In this document: positions 34,056 through 43,826 of the stretch, one piece after another
Numbering within the stretch: position 1 is the stretch's first letter
Layout of the letters: every line of letters begins with the position of its first letter
Assembly: GCF_000717245.1 (NCBI RefSeq)
Contig: NZ_JNYQ01000017.1
Span: 57,395-121,394, forward strand
DNA length: 64,000 bases
Source: Kitasatospora papulosa
GTDB taxonomy: Bacteria; Actinomycetota; Actinomycetes; Streptomycetales; Streptomycetaceae
Direction of reading: 5' to 3'
Made by a program: the position numbers and the translations under genes
Notes under the pieces: generated by a model
The model's input: only the letters and a program-made list of their open reading frames with translations
Databases searched by the model: none
What the model was told of the DNA's origin: nothing

Positions 34056-35908
34056 GTGCGTGAACTGCCCATGTTCGAACGTCTTTACCCCGATGTCCAG
34101 CTGGCGTCTCCCTCGGAGAGGTTCGTGCTGCGGTGCGACTCGGAGGGTGTCGCCGTGGTCACGGACACCGACTGCGGTCAGGTCGTCTGGCGGGCGGGCG
34201 CAGCTGGACAGCTGCTTCTCGGACACGGGTACGAGGTCGTCGTCGAGGGTGGGGAGGACCACGACACGGTGTGGCGCTCCGGTTTCGCCGCGCCCGGCGC
34301 GCAGTACCTCGTCCTCACGGATGCCGGAGAGCTGGAACTCCTTGACCGCTCCCACGTCCGCCTGGGCAACATACGCACCGGACTCACCCGCCCTGTGCCG
34401 CTCGGGGACGCGGCGCCTGCGGCTGCCATCAACCGGGATACGTATCTGGTCAGGGAGGGGAAGATGCGGCGGACAGTGGCCCGCGAGCAGGACGGATGGC
34501 TGCGGGTCTGCGCGTACGGGAAGGGCGGGGGTAGGAGCTACGCGCTGACCCGTCCGCTGGTCGACTGGTTCGAACAGGAAGACACCGTGCTCACCTGGCG
34601 CCGGCACCTGGCGGGTGGTTCGAAATCCAAAGCCTTGATGCTGTGCCTGGTCGACTCCGCCGGGACCGTCCTGTGGCACGAGGGCACCCAACGCCCGCAT
34701 GGACCGGTCCCCCCGGGAAAGCCCTACGCGTACGGTGGGCCCGCGTTGGAGGTGGGAGGGCGCCTGCGCAACCAGTCGCTGACGTCTCCCGCCGGTACGC
34801 ACACTTTGACTCACCAGGGCAACGGCGACCTGACTCTGTACTGCCACACCGAGCGCCGTGCCGTGTGGTCGACCGGCACCGGGTGGGTGGACGGAGGGTG
34901 GGCCGAGCTCTCCGAGGACGGCGTCCTCTCGGTCCGCAACACCCATGGTGTCCCGGTGTGGAGTTCCGGCCCGTCCGGTTCGGGGGCCCGCAGGCTCGTG
35001 GTCGGTGATGACGGCCGCGCCGAACTGCGTGACGTGGACGGCCGGTCGGTGTGGTCAACAGGCACACACACGGCATGCCATGGCCCCACGGCCGACGCCC
35101 CGCAGGGTGCTGTGCTGCGCCGAGGACAGACGCTCGGACGGCACTCCCTCACTTCCCCCGACGGAAGCACCGTACTCGGACACTGGGACGAACGCCGCCT
35201 CGTGCTGTTCGGGGCGGACCAGACCTGGCTCTGGTATCTGCACCTCGGCGAGGCGGTCGAGCCCGGACTGCGGCTCGACGAGGACGGCATGCTGCGCGTT
35301 CTCGGCGACGAACGCCCACCGCTGGGCGGACCGGCCGACGAACTGCGTGTCGAGGAGGGCGGAGTGGTCCTGTGCCGTGCCGACGCACCGTCGTCTGGCG
35401 CGACGGCGAGGCGGTGGCCGAGCCGGCCGCCACCCCGAACCCGCCCGCACGGGGAGGGCTCGTGGAGAGCCTGCCGGACGTGGACGAGACCCTGCTGATC
35501 CGCACCGACTTCTCCGACCCGACCGCTTGGCAAGCCCTGCTCACGACCGTCATGACACCGAACCAGGACGGCTTCCTCGCGAACGTCCACCCCGTGGATG
35601 ATCCCGCCTATCGCGACCTGACGACCGAACAGATCCTTTCGGCGGCACACGAGCTGGACACCGAGCTTCTCATCGTGGCCGACAAGACCGCCCTCACGAC
35701 GCCGGAGATGCCGCTGCTGGCCCTCCCGCTATTCGACGGAGTCGACGAAGACGACGAACGTGAGGAGGGTGAGTCCAGGCAGGAGCACAGCCCGCTCCGG
35801 GTCGTAGCCACAGAACTGTGGTCGGTCGAGAACAATCTTTCCCTCGCCAACATGGATTGGGAGGACTTCGAGAACGTCGCCGACAACGGTGTCTTCCGGG
35901 GCTTCTGA
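34056..35908 (+). pseudogene. B-lectin repeat protein with C-terminal DUF6924 domain, one frameshift
   Basis: GTG at 34056 opens a 480-codon frame rich in short beta repeats with VWSTG/VWSSG and LVVGDDGRAEL motifs, typical of bulb-type (mannose-binding) lectin domains. The first is at residues ~14-110, the others at ~225-345 and later. Near 35393 one base is missing (GCCGACGCACC). The next frame continues TVVWRDGEAVAEPA and then a DUF6924-type domain, SLPDVDETLLIRTDF ... DGFLANVHPVDDPAYRDLT, to the stop at 35908. The span of 1853 bp becomes 1854 with one base added, a 617-residue protein. There is no signal peptide, so it acts in the cytoplasm or is exported unconventionally. Function is unknown. 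Confidence 0.7.
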
Positions 35909-36024
35909 CCTCGGCAGGATATTAGAGCTCGCGCAGATAGGCGGTGCGGGAACTCCGGCAGCAAGGCGGGCACAGGCCTCGGTGATCATGGAGATGCGTT
36001 GCTCTGTGATCACTGAGGGGACCT

Positions 36025-36830
36025 GTGCCCGTCCTGCCATCATGGCTGACCGAACCACTCTGGGACCGATTCGCGGCGCTGCTGCCGCAGCGCCCGGCCT
36101 TCGATCCGACGCACCCACTGCGGTGCCACCGCCGCCGCGTCAGCGATCGGATCGTGTTCGACAAGCTGCGATTGCCGACACGACCTGCTCGGCCACGACC
36201 ATCCGCAACCGCCGTGACGAGTGGACCCGGCTGGGCGTCTTCGCCCAGTTCACGCAGATCGGGCTCCAGTCCTACGACCGGATCGTCGAACTCGTGCTCG
36301 ACCAGATCGCGATCGACGGCTCCATCACCAAGGCGCCCGGTGGCGGCGAGGACGCCGGGGGCTCACCGGTCGACCGCGGCAAACAGGGCCTGAAGCGCTC
36401 GGGCATGACAGATAGTTACGGCATCCCCTCGGCAGGGTCCTGGCCGGAGCAAACCGCCACGACTGCGCTGCTCGCCCCCATCCTGGACCTGCTGCACGAC
36501 CTCGGGCCGCTGCCCGACGACATCACCGTCCACCTGGACGCCGGCTACGCCTCGGACAGGACCCGCGCCGAACTGTCGGCCCGCAAACTGCACGGCCGCA
36601 TCGCCCGCAAGGGCAAGAAGACGCCGATCCAGGCAAGCCAGCGCTGGCACGTCGAGCGCACGCGCGCCTGGCAGAACGCCTTCCATGGCCTTGCCCGCTG
36701 CTACGAACGTCGGGCCACGGTCATCGACGCCTTCTTCGACCTCGCGGACACAATCATCACCGTCCGTAGCCTGATCCGGGGCGCCTGGACCACCCACCGC
36801 TGGGACGACCGCCCGAACCGGCACCCATGA
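36025..36830 (+). pseudogene. IS5-family transposase, degraded
   Basis: The N-terminus MPVLPSWLTEPLWDRFAALL, then RIVFDKL, is followed by an out-of-frame deletion near 36170 that removes the usual VLRFGCSYE stretch. The frame then continues IADTTCSATTIRNRRDEWTR, IAIDGSITKAPGGGE, ITVHLDAGYASD, QRWHVERTRAWQNAFHGLAR and YERRATVIDAFFDL. A locally shifted block (IPSAGSWPEQTATTALL instead of IPLGRVLAGANRHDSPLL) is flanked by two compensating deletions, shown by comparison with the inverted fragment at 37605-37725. It is not functional. Confidence 0.85.
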
Positions 36831-36844
36831 ATACACACCTGCTC

Positions 36845-37267
36845 TTAATCATCGTCGGTCGCGGCCGCGCCCCGCGCCTCGTCATACTCGGCGAAGACCT
36901 CGCGCGCCACGGAATAGCTGTCGAACGCGCGGGCGACGCCCGCGTAGACGGCCATCTGGATGAAGGCTTCGACGATCTCCTCCTTGGTCACGCCGTTGTA
37001 CAGGGCGATCCGCAGCTGGCCGCGGAGCGGCTCCAAGATGCCCAGGCTCGCCGTGATGGTGACGGAGACCAGCGCGCGGGTACGCAGGTCGAGGTGATCG
37101 GTGCGGGGCCAGGCGTCGTTGAAGGCGTGCTCGGTCGCGATCCGGGTGAAGTCGTAGGCGTTGGCCGGCTCAGACGGCCGGGGGTCGACGAACGGCGCCA
37201 GGCTGAAGCCGAGGATCCGCTCGGCATTGTTTAGGGAGCGGATGTAGTCAGGGCTGTGCTCGGTCAT
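36845..37267 (-). CDS. Carboxymuconolactone decarboxylase-family protein
   Basis: ATG at 37267 starts MTEHSPDYIRSLN; the product is 140 residues. The all-helical CMD fold is visible: DLRTRALVSVTITASLG, then LRGQLRIALYNGVTKEEIVE and AFIQMAVYAGVARAFDS. The catalytic CxxC of AhpD-type members is absent, so it belongs to the decarboxylase-like branch that acts on lactones in aromatic catabolism or on unknown substrates. It is intact, yet lies between two inverted IS5 copies, an unusual setting for a lone catabolic gene. Confidence 0.88.
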   Translation of the reverse strand: MTEHSPDYIRSLNNAERILGFSLAPFVDPRPSEPANAYDFTRIATEHAFNDAWPRTDHLDLRTRALVSVTITASLGILEPLRGQLRIALYNGVTKEEIVEAFIQMAVYAGVARAFDSYSVAREVFAEYDEARGAAATDDD

Positions 37268-37456
37268 ACCGTGATTCTGCACCAGCACGGCGTTTGACGG
37301 TGCATCGCTACCCCGGAAGCGCAGCCACCCCGCCGTCGCACGATCGGAATCCTGGCGATCGTGTGAGGCTCGGCCTTGATCGGCGGTGCGATCGCTCATG
37401 GGGTGCCTCCGCCCGACGGGTACCGGACGACGCGCCCGTCTCCAGTCACGGCGGCC

Positions 37457-37600
37457 TCAGGGACCTGCGAGGACGCGGGCCTTCCCCGCCTCGAACTCCG
37501 CTTCCGACAGCGCCCCTTGCTTCCTCAGCTCCACCAGGGCGGTAAGCCTGGAGATCCGGTCCTCGGCGGGAACAGCCGCTGCGGTGGCGACGGCGGGCTA
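37457..37600 (-). pseudogene. SHOCT-domain C-terminal remnant
   Basis: The reverse strand ends with AEDRISRLTALVELRKQGAL, then SEAEFEAGKARVLAGP and a stop at 37457. This is the short oligomerisation SHOCT helix-turn-helix hairpin (LxxLxELRxxGxLTxxEFxxxKxxLL) that ends many small actinobacterial membrane proteins. The rest of the gene is missing, replaced at about 37600 by an IS5 fragment. Confidence 0.6.
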
Positions 37601-37604
37601 CCGC

Positions 37605-37725
37605 GTCGGGCAACGGCCCCAGGTCGTGCAGCAAGTCCAGGGGGGCGAGCAGCGGGGAGTCGTGGCGGTTTGCTCCGGCCAGGACCCTGCCGAGGGGGAT
37701 TCCGTAACCGTAGGGACACCCAGAG
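37605..37725 (-). pseudogene. IS5-family transposase internal fragment
   Basis: About 40 codons, YGIPLGRVLAGANRHDSPLL followed by APLDLLHDLGPLPD, are homologous to codons around 36418-36520 on the other strand but keep the unshifted reading frame. It is an inverted partial copy of the IS5 element at 36025-36830 or a close relative. Confidence 0.75.
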
Positions 37726-37819
37726 CGGGCTGTCCACACCACTGGCAGATCGGGTTACGTTCCCGATCAGTCATCCGGATCGCCCCTCTGTCAGCATTCC
37801 TGGCCCCGTAGAGCCCTTC

Positions 37820-38077
37820 ATTCACGGCGACCAGCGCGCTGTTGACGTCTGCGCCCGACTACTGGAAAGAGCCACACTCGCATTCTGCCCTGCCGCGCGC
37901 GAAGAGTCGTGGTACCGACCGGGGCCAACTGGGCGGGTGGTTGGAGCACTCACTCGCCTCACAGCCAAAGGGGCGAATGAGCGCTGGGACCTCGCTTCCG
38001 ATGAAGCTGAGCGCCAGGCTCTCCATGGACTCGCCGAGGACCTCCCCACCATCGTCAGCTACGAACCCGTCCTGTAG
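37820..38077 (+). pseudogene. 3' part of an unrecognised gene
   Basis: The frame DQRAVDVCARLLERATLAFC, then WYRPGPTGRVVGALTRL and DEAERQALHGLAEDLPTIVS, to a TAG at 38075 has convincing coding character but no start codon with a ribosome-binding site. It begins at the border of the IS5 fragment, so it is probably a gene cut at its 5' end. I do not recognise the family. Confidence 0.4.
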
Positions 38078-38267
38078 CGGATCGGCACCGCCAGCGACGG
38101 GTCCCGAGCATGACGGGCATCCGTGTGCAGGGCCGTGATCAGACCCGTCGTAGCAGGATCCGGCCATACGGACCTTGAAAGCGGCCTGGCCGGGCATCCA
38201 GTCCCGTCGAGAACGATGACGGGGAGCAGGCTTGTCACCAGACGGACCGTGACACCATCACGTTTGT

Positions 38268-39621
38268 TCAGAACGGCGGTGTGTCGTGCCAGGGTCCGGG
38301 TGATGGTGGGGGCGGCTTGGGGCTGTGCTGCTGGAGGACGACTACGGCTCTTTCCACGCGGCCGAGGTCGATGAGGTACCCAGCCAGGTCATGGCTGTTG
38401 GCCGACGAGTAGGGTTCGAGTGCGGCGACGGCCTCCTCGAGACGTCCGGCGCCCGCCAGCAGCCTGGCAACGTGCGACACCGCGTACGACGTCCCGCCCT
38501 CGGGATGGTAACTGGTCTGCTCAACCGCTTCGTCAACCCGGTCACACGCTGCCATCAGTGGAAGCCGGATCCAGAAGAGCTCCCACTCCTCCTCGCCGCG
38601 ACGTGCTTTGAGGGCGTCGAGGTAGGCCAGGCCGTCCTGGGGACGGCCCTGGTCGGCATAGAGGGTGCAGAGCATGTCGACGATCCAGTCCTCGGCTCCG
38701 CCAGGCGCGTCGGCCAGCGCGCGCATCACCTCAACCGCCTCGTCGACCCGGCCGTGGCGCGACAGGAGTTGTGCGAGATCCACTGCCACGTTTCCCGGGC
38801 AGACGGACGCGTCACCAGCATGCCGGTACACGGCAATCGCGCCCTCCACGTCGCCGCGTTCCTCCAACAGCTCCGCCAGACGCCGAGCGGCGTGCCCGAG
38901 CGGCTCGGTTGCCGCGTAGGCGTGCAGTTCCTCGGTCCGGCCTTGCCGGGCCAGCAGATCGGCCAGCTGATCCTGGTTGTTGAGCGAGTTGTTGTCCCGG
39001 GTTCGCAGCAGGGCGATGGCGTCGTCGATGCGGCCCTGGCGTTCGCGGATCGTGGCGAGCAGTCCGATCGCCGTGTCGGGGTCGAGGCCACGGCAGCACC
39101 ATGGTCCGTCGCACCGGTGCTCGTCGGGGATCTGGGCGGCGAGTAGCGCGGCCGCTTCGTCGTCCCGGCCAGCGTCGTCCGCGACGTCGGTCAGGGCAGC
39201 GGCGAGGGACCAGTCGTGAATGTGAGGTCGCAACAGGTCGAATGCCTCGTCGCCCCGGCCGTGGCGAGCAAGCAGCCGTGCGTGGAATTGCAGTGCCTGC
39301 GGGTGCCCGGCCTCCATGCGTGACCGGGACAACGCGATCGCCTCGTCGGCCCGCCCCCAGCTCTCCAGCAGTTCCGCCGTAGCCCTGACAGCCGTCCACC
39401 ATCCCGTGGCGACGTAGGGGGTGAGCACTGCCAGCGCCTGTTCCTCGCGGCCCTGACCTTGCCAGCAGCCGCGCCCACTCTTGCGCGCAGAACCACTCCC
39501 CACGACCGGCCCACAACTCCACCTCCTCGACATGGCCGAGTTCGACAAGCCGGGAGACCAGATGCGGCGGTATACAGCCGGACTGCATCCGGACTTGATA
39601 GTCAAGATCACCAATGTCCAC
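38268..39621 (-). pseudogene. Tetratricopeptide-repeat protein, one frameshift
   Basis: GTG at 39621 begins VDIGDLDYQVRMQSGCIPPH and reads to EWARLLA, where one extra base near 39465 shifts the frame. The rest continues GQGREEQALAVLTPYVATG through at least ten ~34-residue helical repeats with the spaced pattern L-x2-R-G-x3-EA (WGRADEAIALSRSRMEAGHP, RGDVEGAIAVYRHAGD, HGRVDEAVEVMRALAD). The span of 1354 bp is one over a multiple of three. Restored, it is a ~450-residue cytosolic TPR protein, a scaffold type common in Streptomyces. Partner unknown. Confidence 0.7.
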
Positions 39622-39803
39622 GACGACGTACCGTAGCCCCACCCACTGACAGCGCCGGCAACTCTCGTACCGTCTCCATGGCAAGCGAGCGATGGAACCG
39701 CACGCTGCCTGCATCACTGGCGCGAACCTCTTCCTTATTGGGTCGGAGTGGGAATACCGCACGGTTCGAATGACGCTCCTCACCAACTGGCGCCTATGAC
39801 TGA

Positions 39804-40072
39804 GCCGCCGAGCGACGCCAGGCCTACGCCAACGACCTCGGCGCAGACCGGCCCTTGGCCGCGGTCACCGCGAAGAGTAACCGGTCCAAGTCCGACCAGG
39901 ACCCCGCCGCGTGGCTGCCACCGGCCGATGGCGCTCACTGCACCTACGGTGCGGACTGCAGCAGCACCAAGCTCCGCCGGGGCCCGACCGCCGAGGACAA
40001 GGAACGCGCCGCACTCCTCCGCTCGCCAAAGCCTGCCCCGACACCACCGTGCAGTACGAGGTCGCGCAGTAG
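39804..40072 (+). pseudogene. HNH endonuclease-family protein, C-terminal fragment
   Basis: The frame ERRQAYANDLGADRPLAAVT, then SNRSKSDQDPAAWLPPADGA and CTYGADCSSTKLRRGPTAED, is the C-terminal half of the DUF1524/HNH-type secreted nuclease family (S-N-x-S-K-x-D-x-x-P-x-x-W-x-P motif). Near 40022 one base is lost; the shifted frame reads LAKACPDTTVQYEVAQ to TAG at 40070. The 5' half with the His-rich motif is missing, beginning with a stop at 39801. Confidence 0.65.
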
Positions 40073-40314
40073 AACAGCCCTCAGCCGCCCCCGGACCTCT
40101 TCACGCGGCGGAGGTACCCAGGGGCGGCGCTGTTTTATTGAAGCTCCTATAGATCGTCAAGCCGAGCTGCGAGGTCCATAGGATGCGTTCGTGGCGCGGT
40201 TTGATAAGGCGACGTTGTGGGGGCGAGGGCCTGTACGGGGTTCAGCCGCCGCTGACCGACGCGGTCGTGCAGGGTGCCGAGTGCCAGCTCGGCGTATGCC
40301 TGCCGGCCTCATTG

Positions 40315-40626
40315 CTAGAGATCGATCTTGGTTCCGGCCGAGCCCGCGCTGTCCAGGGTGCTTGTGCTCCTGTGGTGCCTATAGATCTCGCGGATGACGA
40401 ACTGCTTGAGGCACCGCATGATGTCCTTGGTTGACATGCCCTCGGTGGTGCGTCTGGCGACGTAGTCCCGGGTTCGTTGGTCGTACCGCATGCAGACCAG
40501 AATGATGGTGCAGAGGACACTGTTGGCGTTGCTGTCCCCGCCGCGGTTGATGCGGTGACGGTCGGTCCGGCCGGACAAGGCGGGGATCGGGGTGGCGCCG
40601 CACAGGTGCGCGAAGGACGCTAGATC
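40315..40626 (-). pseudogene. IS110-family transposase C-terminal fragment
   Basis: Reverse-strand codons read FAHLCGATPIPALSGRTDRH, then RINRGGDSNANSVLCTIILV, YDQRTRDYVARRTTEGMSTK and IMRCLKQFVIREIYRH. This is the transposase_20 C-terminal domain of IS110 elements with its catalytic-Ser region (SGRTDRHRxNRGGD). The N-terminal DEDD domain is absent. Confidence 0.85.
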
Positions 40627-40955
40627 CCGCACGCAGTGCCGTTCCGAGGAAACGCCGGTCGCCCTCAGGGGCATGTCCTCGCTTCCGTCTGCCTGGGCCT
40701 GCCCCCACGAGTGCACTCTGTGACCGACGGTATGTACCGCGGCGCCATCGGCCGCTGAAAGGCTCGGTGGTCACGCGGAGCGCCTGGGTGTGCTGATGTG
40801 CGGGATGCGAGGGACTATCGGAGCATGAGTGGTGATGATCCACTGGCGCCGTCCGGAGAGTGGGACGGGCGGAGGCCCTCAGGGCAGGCCGCAGGCGGTG
40901 CCATGCCGCCGGCCCGGTCCTCGGTCCCGTCGGCCTGGCGGCGGAGGGGACGGCC

Positions 40956-42605
40956 GTGAACGAGGAACGTCTCCTCAGGCGGTACCAGGCGCTCATGGGG
41001 GCCGTGCCGCAGTCGGTATGGGTGATGTCGCCCGGCGGTGTCGTCACCGTGTTGTCCGGAGGCGGGATCGCCGAGAAGCTGTGGACTCCCGGCACCGATA
41101 CCTCGTGGATGGATGCCGTGCATCCCAAGGACCGGGACTGGTTCCAGCGGGCGTGGCGCAGGGCCACGCAACAGCGGTCCCCTCTCGACACGAACGTCAG
41201 GGTGCGGCTCGACGGTGCCGTCGACCGCTTCCGCCACGTCAAAATCATCGCTGCGCCCGTTGTCGACGAGGACGGTGAGGTGGAGTTTGTCGGAACGGCC
41301 ACCGACGCGGAGGAACACTGGCACGGCCGTATGCGGGAGAAGTTGCTGGCTCGTATGGCGGCGGTGCCCGCCGCCCGCGATCTTTCGGAGGCTTTTCTGA
41401 CGACGGCCGCAGCCGTTGTGCCCGAGCTCGCTGACGCGGTGGCCATCTTCCGTCTCGTGGACGGCGTCGAGGCCGGTGTGCGGCCCGCCGACGCACCAGC
41501 CGCAACGTCGCCGGAGCGTGTGGGGCTCGCCCCGGGGCTGCCCTCCCTGCCCCCGCTCGACGCCGATTTTGTGCTAGGCCCGGTCGCCCAGCGGGCGATC
41601 GAGAGCCAGGAGGCCAGCCTGTTGGCCTTCCCTCCCGACGGGCCTCCCGGGGACGGGCTCTCGGACGTTTCCGTACGGTGGCTGCGGGAGGCCGGGGCGA
41701 CTGGCATAGCGTTGGTGCCCGTGGTGGTGGACGGCCGGACCGTCGCGCTGGCGACGATCGCGACGTGTCGGGGCAACCCGCCCCCGGACGAGGCCGACCT
41801 CTCACTGCTGCAGGACCTTTTTCAGCAGATGAGCGGGCCGCTGCGCCGGACGATGGAGTTGCAGAGCATCCGTGGCAAGGCGCTTGCGCTGCAGCAGTCG
41901 TTCCTGGCGGCCCCGCCGTCCATCGACGGTCTCACGATCACCGCGCTCTACCATCCGGCGGACTCAGCGGCGGAAGTCGGCGGGGACTGGTACGACGCCG
42001 TCCGGCTCTCCGCCGACGCCCTCGCCCTGTCCATCGGCGATATCGCGGGGCACGACCTCGACGCGGCCATGGCCATGGCACGGGTCAACAGCATCCTGCG
42101 GGGACTCGCGTACGACAGCGGCCCGACCGCCAGCCCTGCGGCCACCCTGAACCGTCTCGACCGCATCGTGCAGGCGCTCGACAGCCCGGCGATGATCACG
42201 GCCGTACACGCGGTCCTGCGTCGCCGGGCACACGGCGGCTGGTCCATCGCCCTGTCCAACGCCGGGCACCCGCCGCCCCTGCTGATTCCGGCAGACGCGC
42301 CGTCGCGGTATCTGCACGACCTCACAGCCCCGGACCCGCCCCTATGCGTCACCGACAGCCTCACCCGCGCAACCCTCTACGCAGACCTGCTTGAGGGCGA
42401 CACCCTGGTGCTCTACACCGACGGGCTGGTGGAGACGCCGGACACGGACATCAGCGACAGCCTCCGAAAGCTGCGTGAACGCACCGACGCGCTGGCCCGC
42501 CAAAGCCCTCCGCTACGCTCCTTGATCCGCGGCCTTCTCCCACCTCTTCACCACCGCCGAGACGACATCGCCATCATCGCCCTGCAAGCCCGGCCGGACT
42601 CATGA
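40956..42605 (+). CDS. PAS/GAF-SpoIIE serine phosphatase (PP2C-type)
   Basis: GTG at 40956 has GGAGGGG 6 bases upstream; the product is 549 residues. The N-terminal PAS-like domain (1-115, WMDAVHPKDRDWFQRAWRRA) is followed by a GAF-like middle region. The C-terminal SpoIIE PP2C domain (about 320-549) has metal-binding aspartates in AEVGGDWYDAV, SIGDIAGHDLDAAMAMA, LVLYTDGLVE and RRDDIAIIAL. Such phosphatases dephosphorylate anti-sigma-factor antagonists (STAS proteins) to release sigma factors. The upstream 130 bp hold an out-of-frame stub beginning MSGDDPLAPSGEWDGRR at 40825, possibly the original N-terminus lost to a frameshift, or noise. Confidence 0.88.
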   Translation: MNEERLLRRYQALMGAVPQSVWVMSPGGVVTVLSGGGIAEKLWTPGTDTSWMDAVHPKDRDWFQRAWRRATQQRSPLDTNVRVRLDGAVDRFRHVKIIAAPVVDEDGEVEFVGTATDAEEHWHGRMREKLLARMAAVPAARDLSEAFLTTAAAVVPELADAVAIFRLVDGVEAGVRPADAPAATSPERVGLAPGLPSLPPLDADFVLGPVAQRAIESQEASLLAFPPDGPPGDGLSDVSVRWLREAGATGIALVPVVVDGRTVALATIATCRGNPPPDEADLSLLQDLFQQMSGPLRRTMELQSIRGKALALQQSFLAAPPSIDGLTITALYHPADSAAEVGGDWYDAVRLSADALALSIGDIAGHDLDAAMAMARVNSILRGLAYDSGPTASPAATLNRLDRIVQALDSPAMITAVHAVLRRRAHGGWSIALSNAGHPPPLLIPADAPSRYLHDLTAPDPPLCVTDSLTRATLYADLLEGDTLVLYTDGLVETPDTDISDSLRKLRERTDALARQSPPLRSLIRGLLPPLHHRRDDIAIIALQARPDS

Positions 42606-42696
42606 CCAGCCCCTTACCGAGCACCTCATCGGTTGCACCCGGGACAGTGCCTCTATACCGTCGAGAAGGCCCGTCCCCTGACGAAAGAGGCTCTGT

Positions 42697-43506
42697 ATGA
42701 ACACGCCGAGCGACCGTCAGGACGGACTGGCAACCACACGTGCCCATTCCGCCCGGGTGTACGACTACATCCTGGGCGGCAAAGACCACTACCCCGTGGA
42801 CGCGGAAGCTGGCGACGCCATGGCCCGGCACTGGCCCGCCCTGCCCGTGCACATGCTGGAAAACCGCCGGTTCATGCATCGAGCCGCCCGTTTCCTGGCA
42901 GAGGAACGGGGCATCCGCCAGTTTCTCGACATCGGAACCGGCCTGCCGACGTCGCCGAACCTGCACGAGATCGTGCAGGAAGTGGCGCCGGAATCCCACG
43001 TAATCTACGTCGACAACGACCCCATCGTCCTCGCCCACGCCCGCGCCCTCCTGCAGAGTTCACCCGAGGGCGCAACCGCATACGTGGACGCGAACATGCA
43101 CGACCCCGACGCCATCCTGGACAGCCCCGAGTTCCGGGAACTGATCGACCTGAGCCAGCCCGTCGGCCTCATGGTGATCGGCATCATGCACTTCATCCTG
43201 CCGCCCGACGACCGGCGCCTGATCGCTGAGCTGCTGGATCCACTGCCGTCCGGCAGCTACCTGGCCATGACCATCGGCACCGCAGACTTCGCACCCGCGG
43301 AGGTCAACCAAGTCGCCCAGGAATACCGCCAGCAAGGCATGCCCTTCGTCCTGCGCGAACTCGCCACCGCCACCTCGCTCTTCGACGGCCTGGAACTGCA
43401 GGAGCCGGGGGTCACCCAGGTGCACTCCTGGCGTCCCGGCCCTGAACAGACCGGCATCAACGGCCGTGACATCGCCATGTACGGGGCAGTCGCCAAAAAG
43501 CCCTGA
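42697..43506 (+). CDS. S-adenosyl methyltransferase (DUF574 / Methyltransf_19 family)
   Basis: A 269-residue protein with the family hallmark start (SARVYDYILGGKDHYPVDAE), a SAM-binding motif I in FLDIGTGLPTSPNLHEIVQ, the acidic loop VIYVDNDPIVLAHARALL, and conserved HFILPPDD and YRQQGMPF segments. The family is very common in actinomycetes, often near SpoIIE phosphatases and conservon-type regulators; substrates are mostly unknown. A weak AGAGG lies before ATG at 42697. It may be co-transcribed with the phosphatase gene 91 bp upstream. Confidence 0.93.
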   Translation: MNTPSDRQDGLATTRAHSARVYDYILGGKDHYPVDAEAGDAMARHWPALPVHMLENRRFMHRAARFLAEERGIRQFLDIGTGLPTSPNLHEIVQEVAPESHVIYVDNDPIVLAHARALLQSSPEGATAYVDANMHDPDAILDSPEFRELIDLSQPVGLMVIGIMHFILPPDDRRLIAELLDPLPSGSYLAMTIGTADFAPAEVNQVAQEYRQQGMPFVLRELATATSLFDGLELQEPGVTQVHSWRPGPEQTGINGRDIAMYGAVAKKP

Positions 43507-43601
43507 GCAGCCGCGGCGTCGACCGGGTACGGAATTCCGTCATCGCAGCCCGCCACCTCAGCGAGCCCGGGCACGTCGTCCTCGGCATCACCGCCGCCGA
43601 C

Positions 43602-43716
43602 TAACGACCTCGGGCACGATAAGCATCACCGCAGCTCAGGAGCTTGCACCGACGCAACGCTCGGGCCGTTGACCTGCAGGGATGTGGCGACAGTTCTTAT
43701 CGTGTACGAGATCTTA
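43602..43716. mobile_element. MITE-like inverted-repeat element, copy A (115 bp)
   Basis: Begins TAACGACCTCGGGCACGATA and ends with the near-complement CTTATCGTGTACGAGATCTTA. Apart from about ten substitutions and one lost base, it is the reverse complement of copy B (46794-46909). Inner arms GCAGCTCA and TGACCTGC also pair. No protein is encoded. It lies between the methyltransferase gene and the repeat-rich membrane-protein gene, followed by 110 bp of unassigned DNA. Confidence 0.8.
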
Positions 43717-43826
43717 GAGAAAGGATCATGGTTTTCACTCCTACGATGGACAGCCGCGATTGCCTTGTCCGCGAGATCGGGACGTCATTGGGTCTTGTCG
43801 TTGGCATGCCCGCACCGGGATGATCC

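Noticed and set aside
40825..40959. Upstream start (MSGDDPLAPSGEWDGRR) for the SpoIIE phosphatase
   Set aside because: It is out of frame with the phosphatase and ends at a TGA overlapping the GTG at 40956; the GTG has a strong ribosome-binding site. It may be a lost N-terminus but cannot be joined without an indel.
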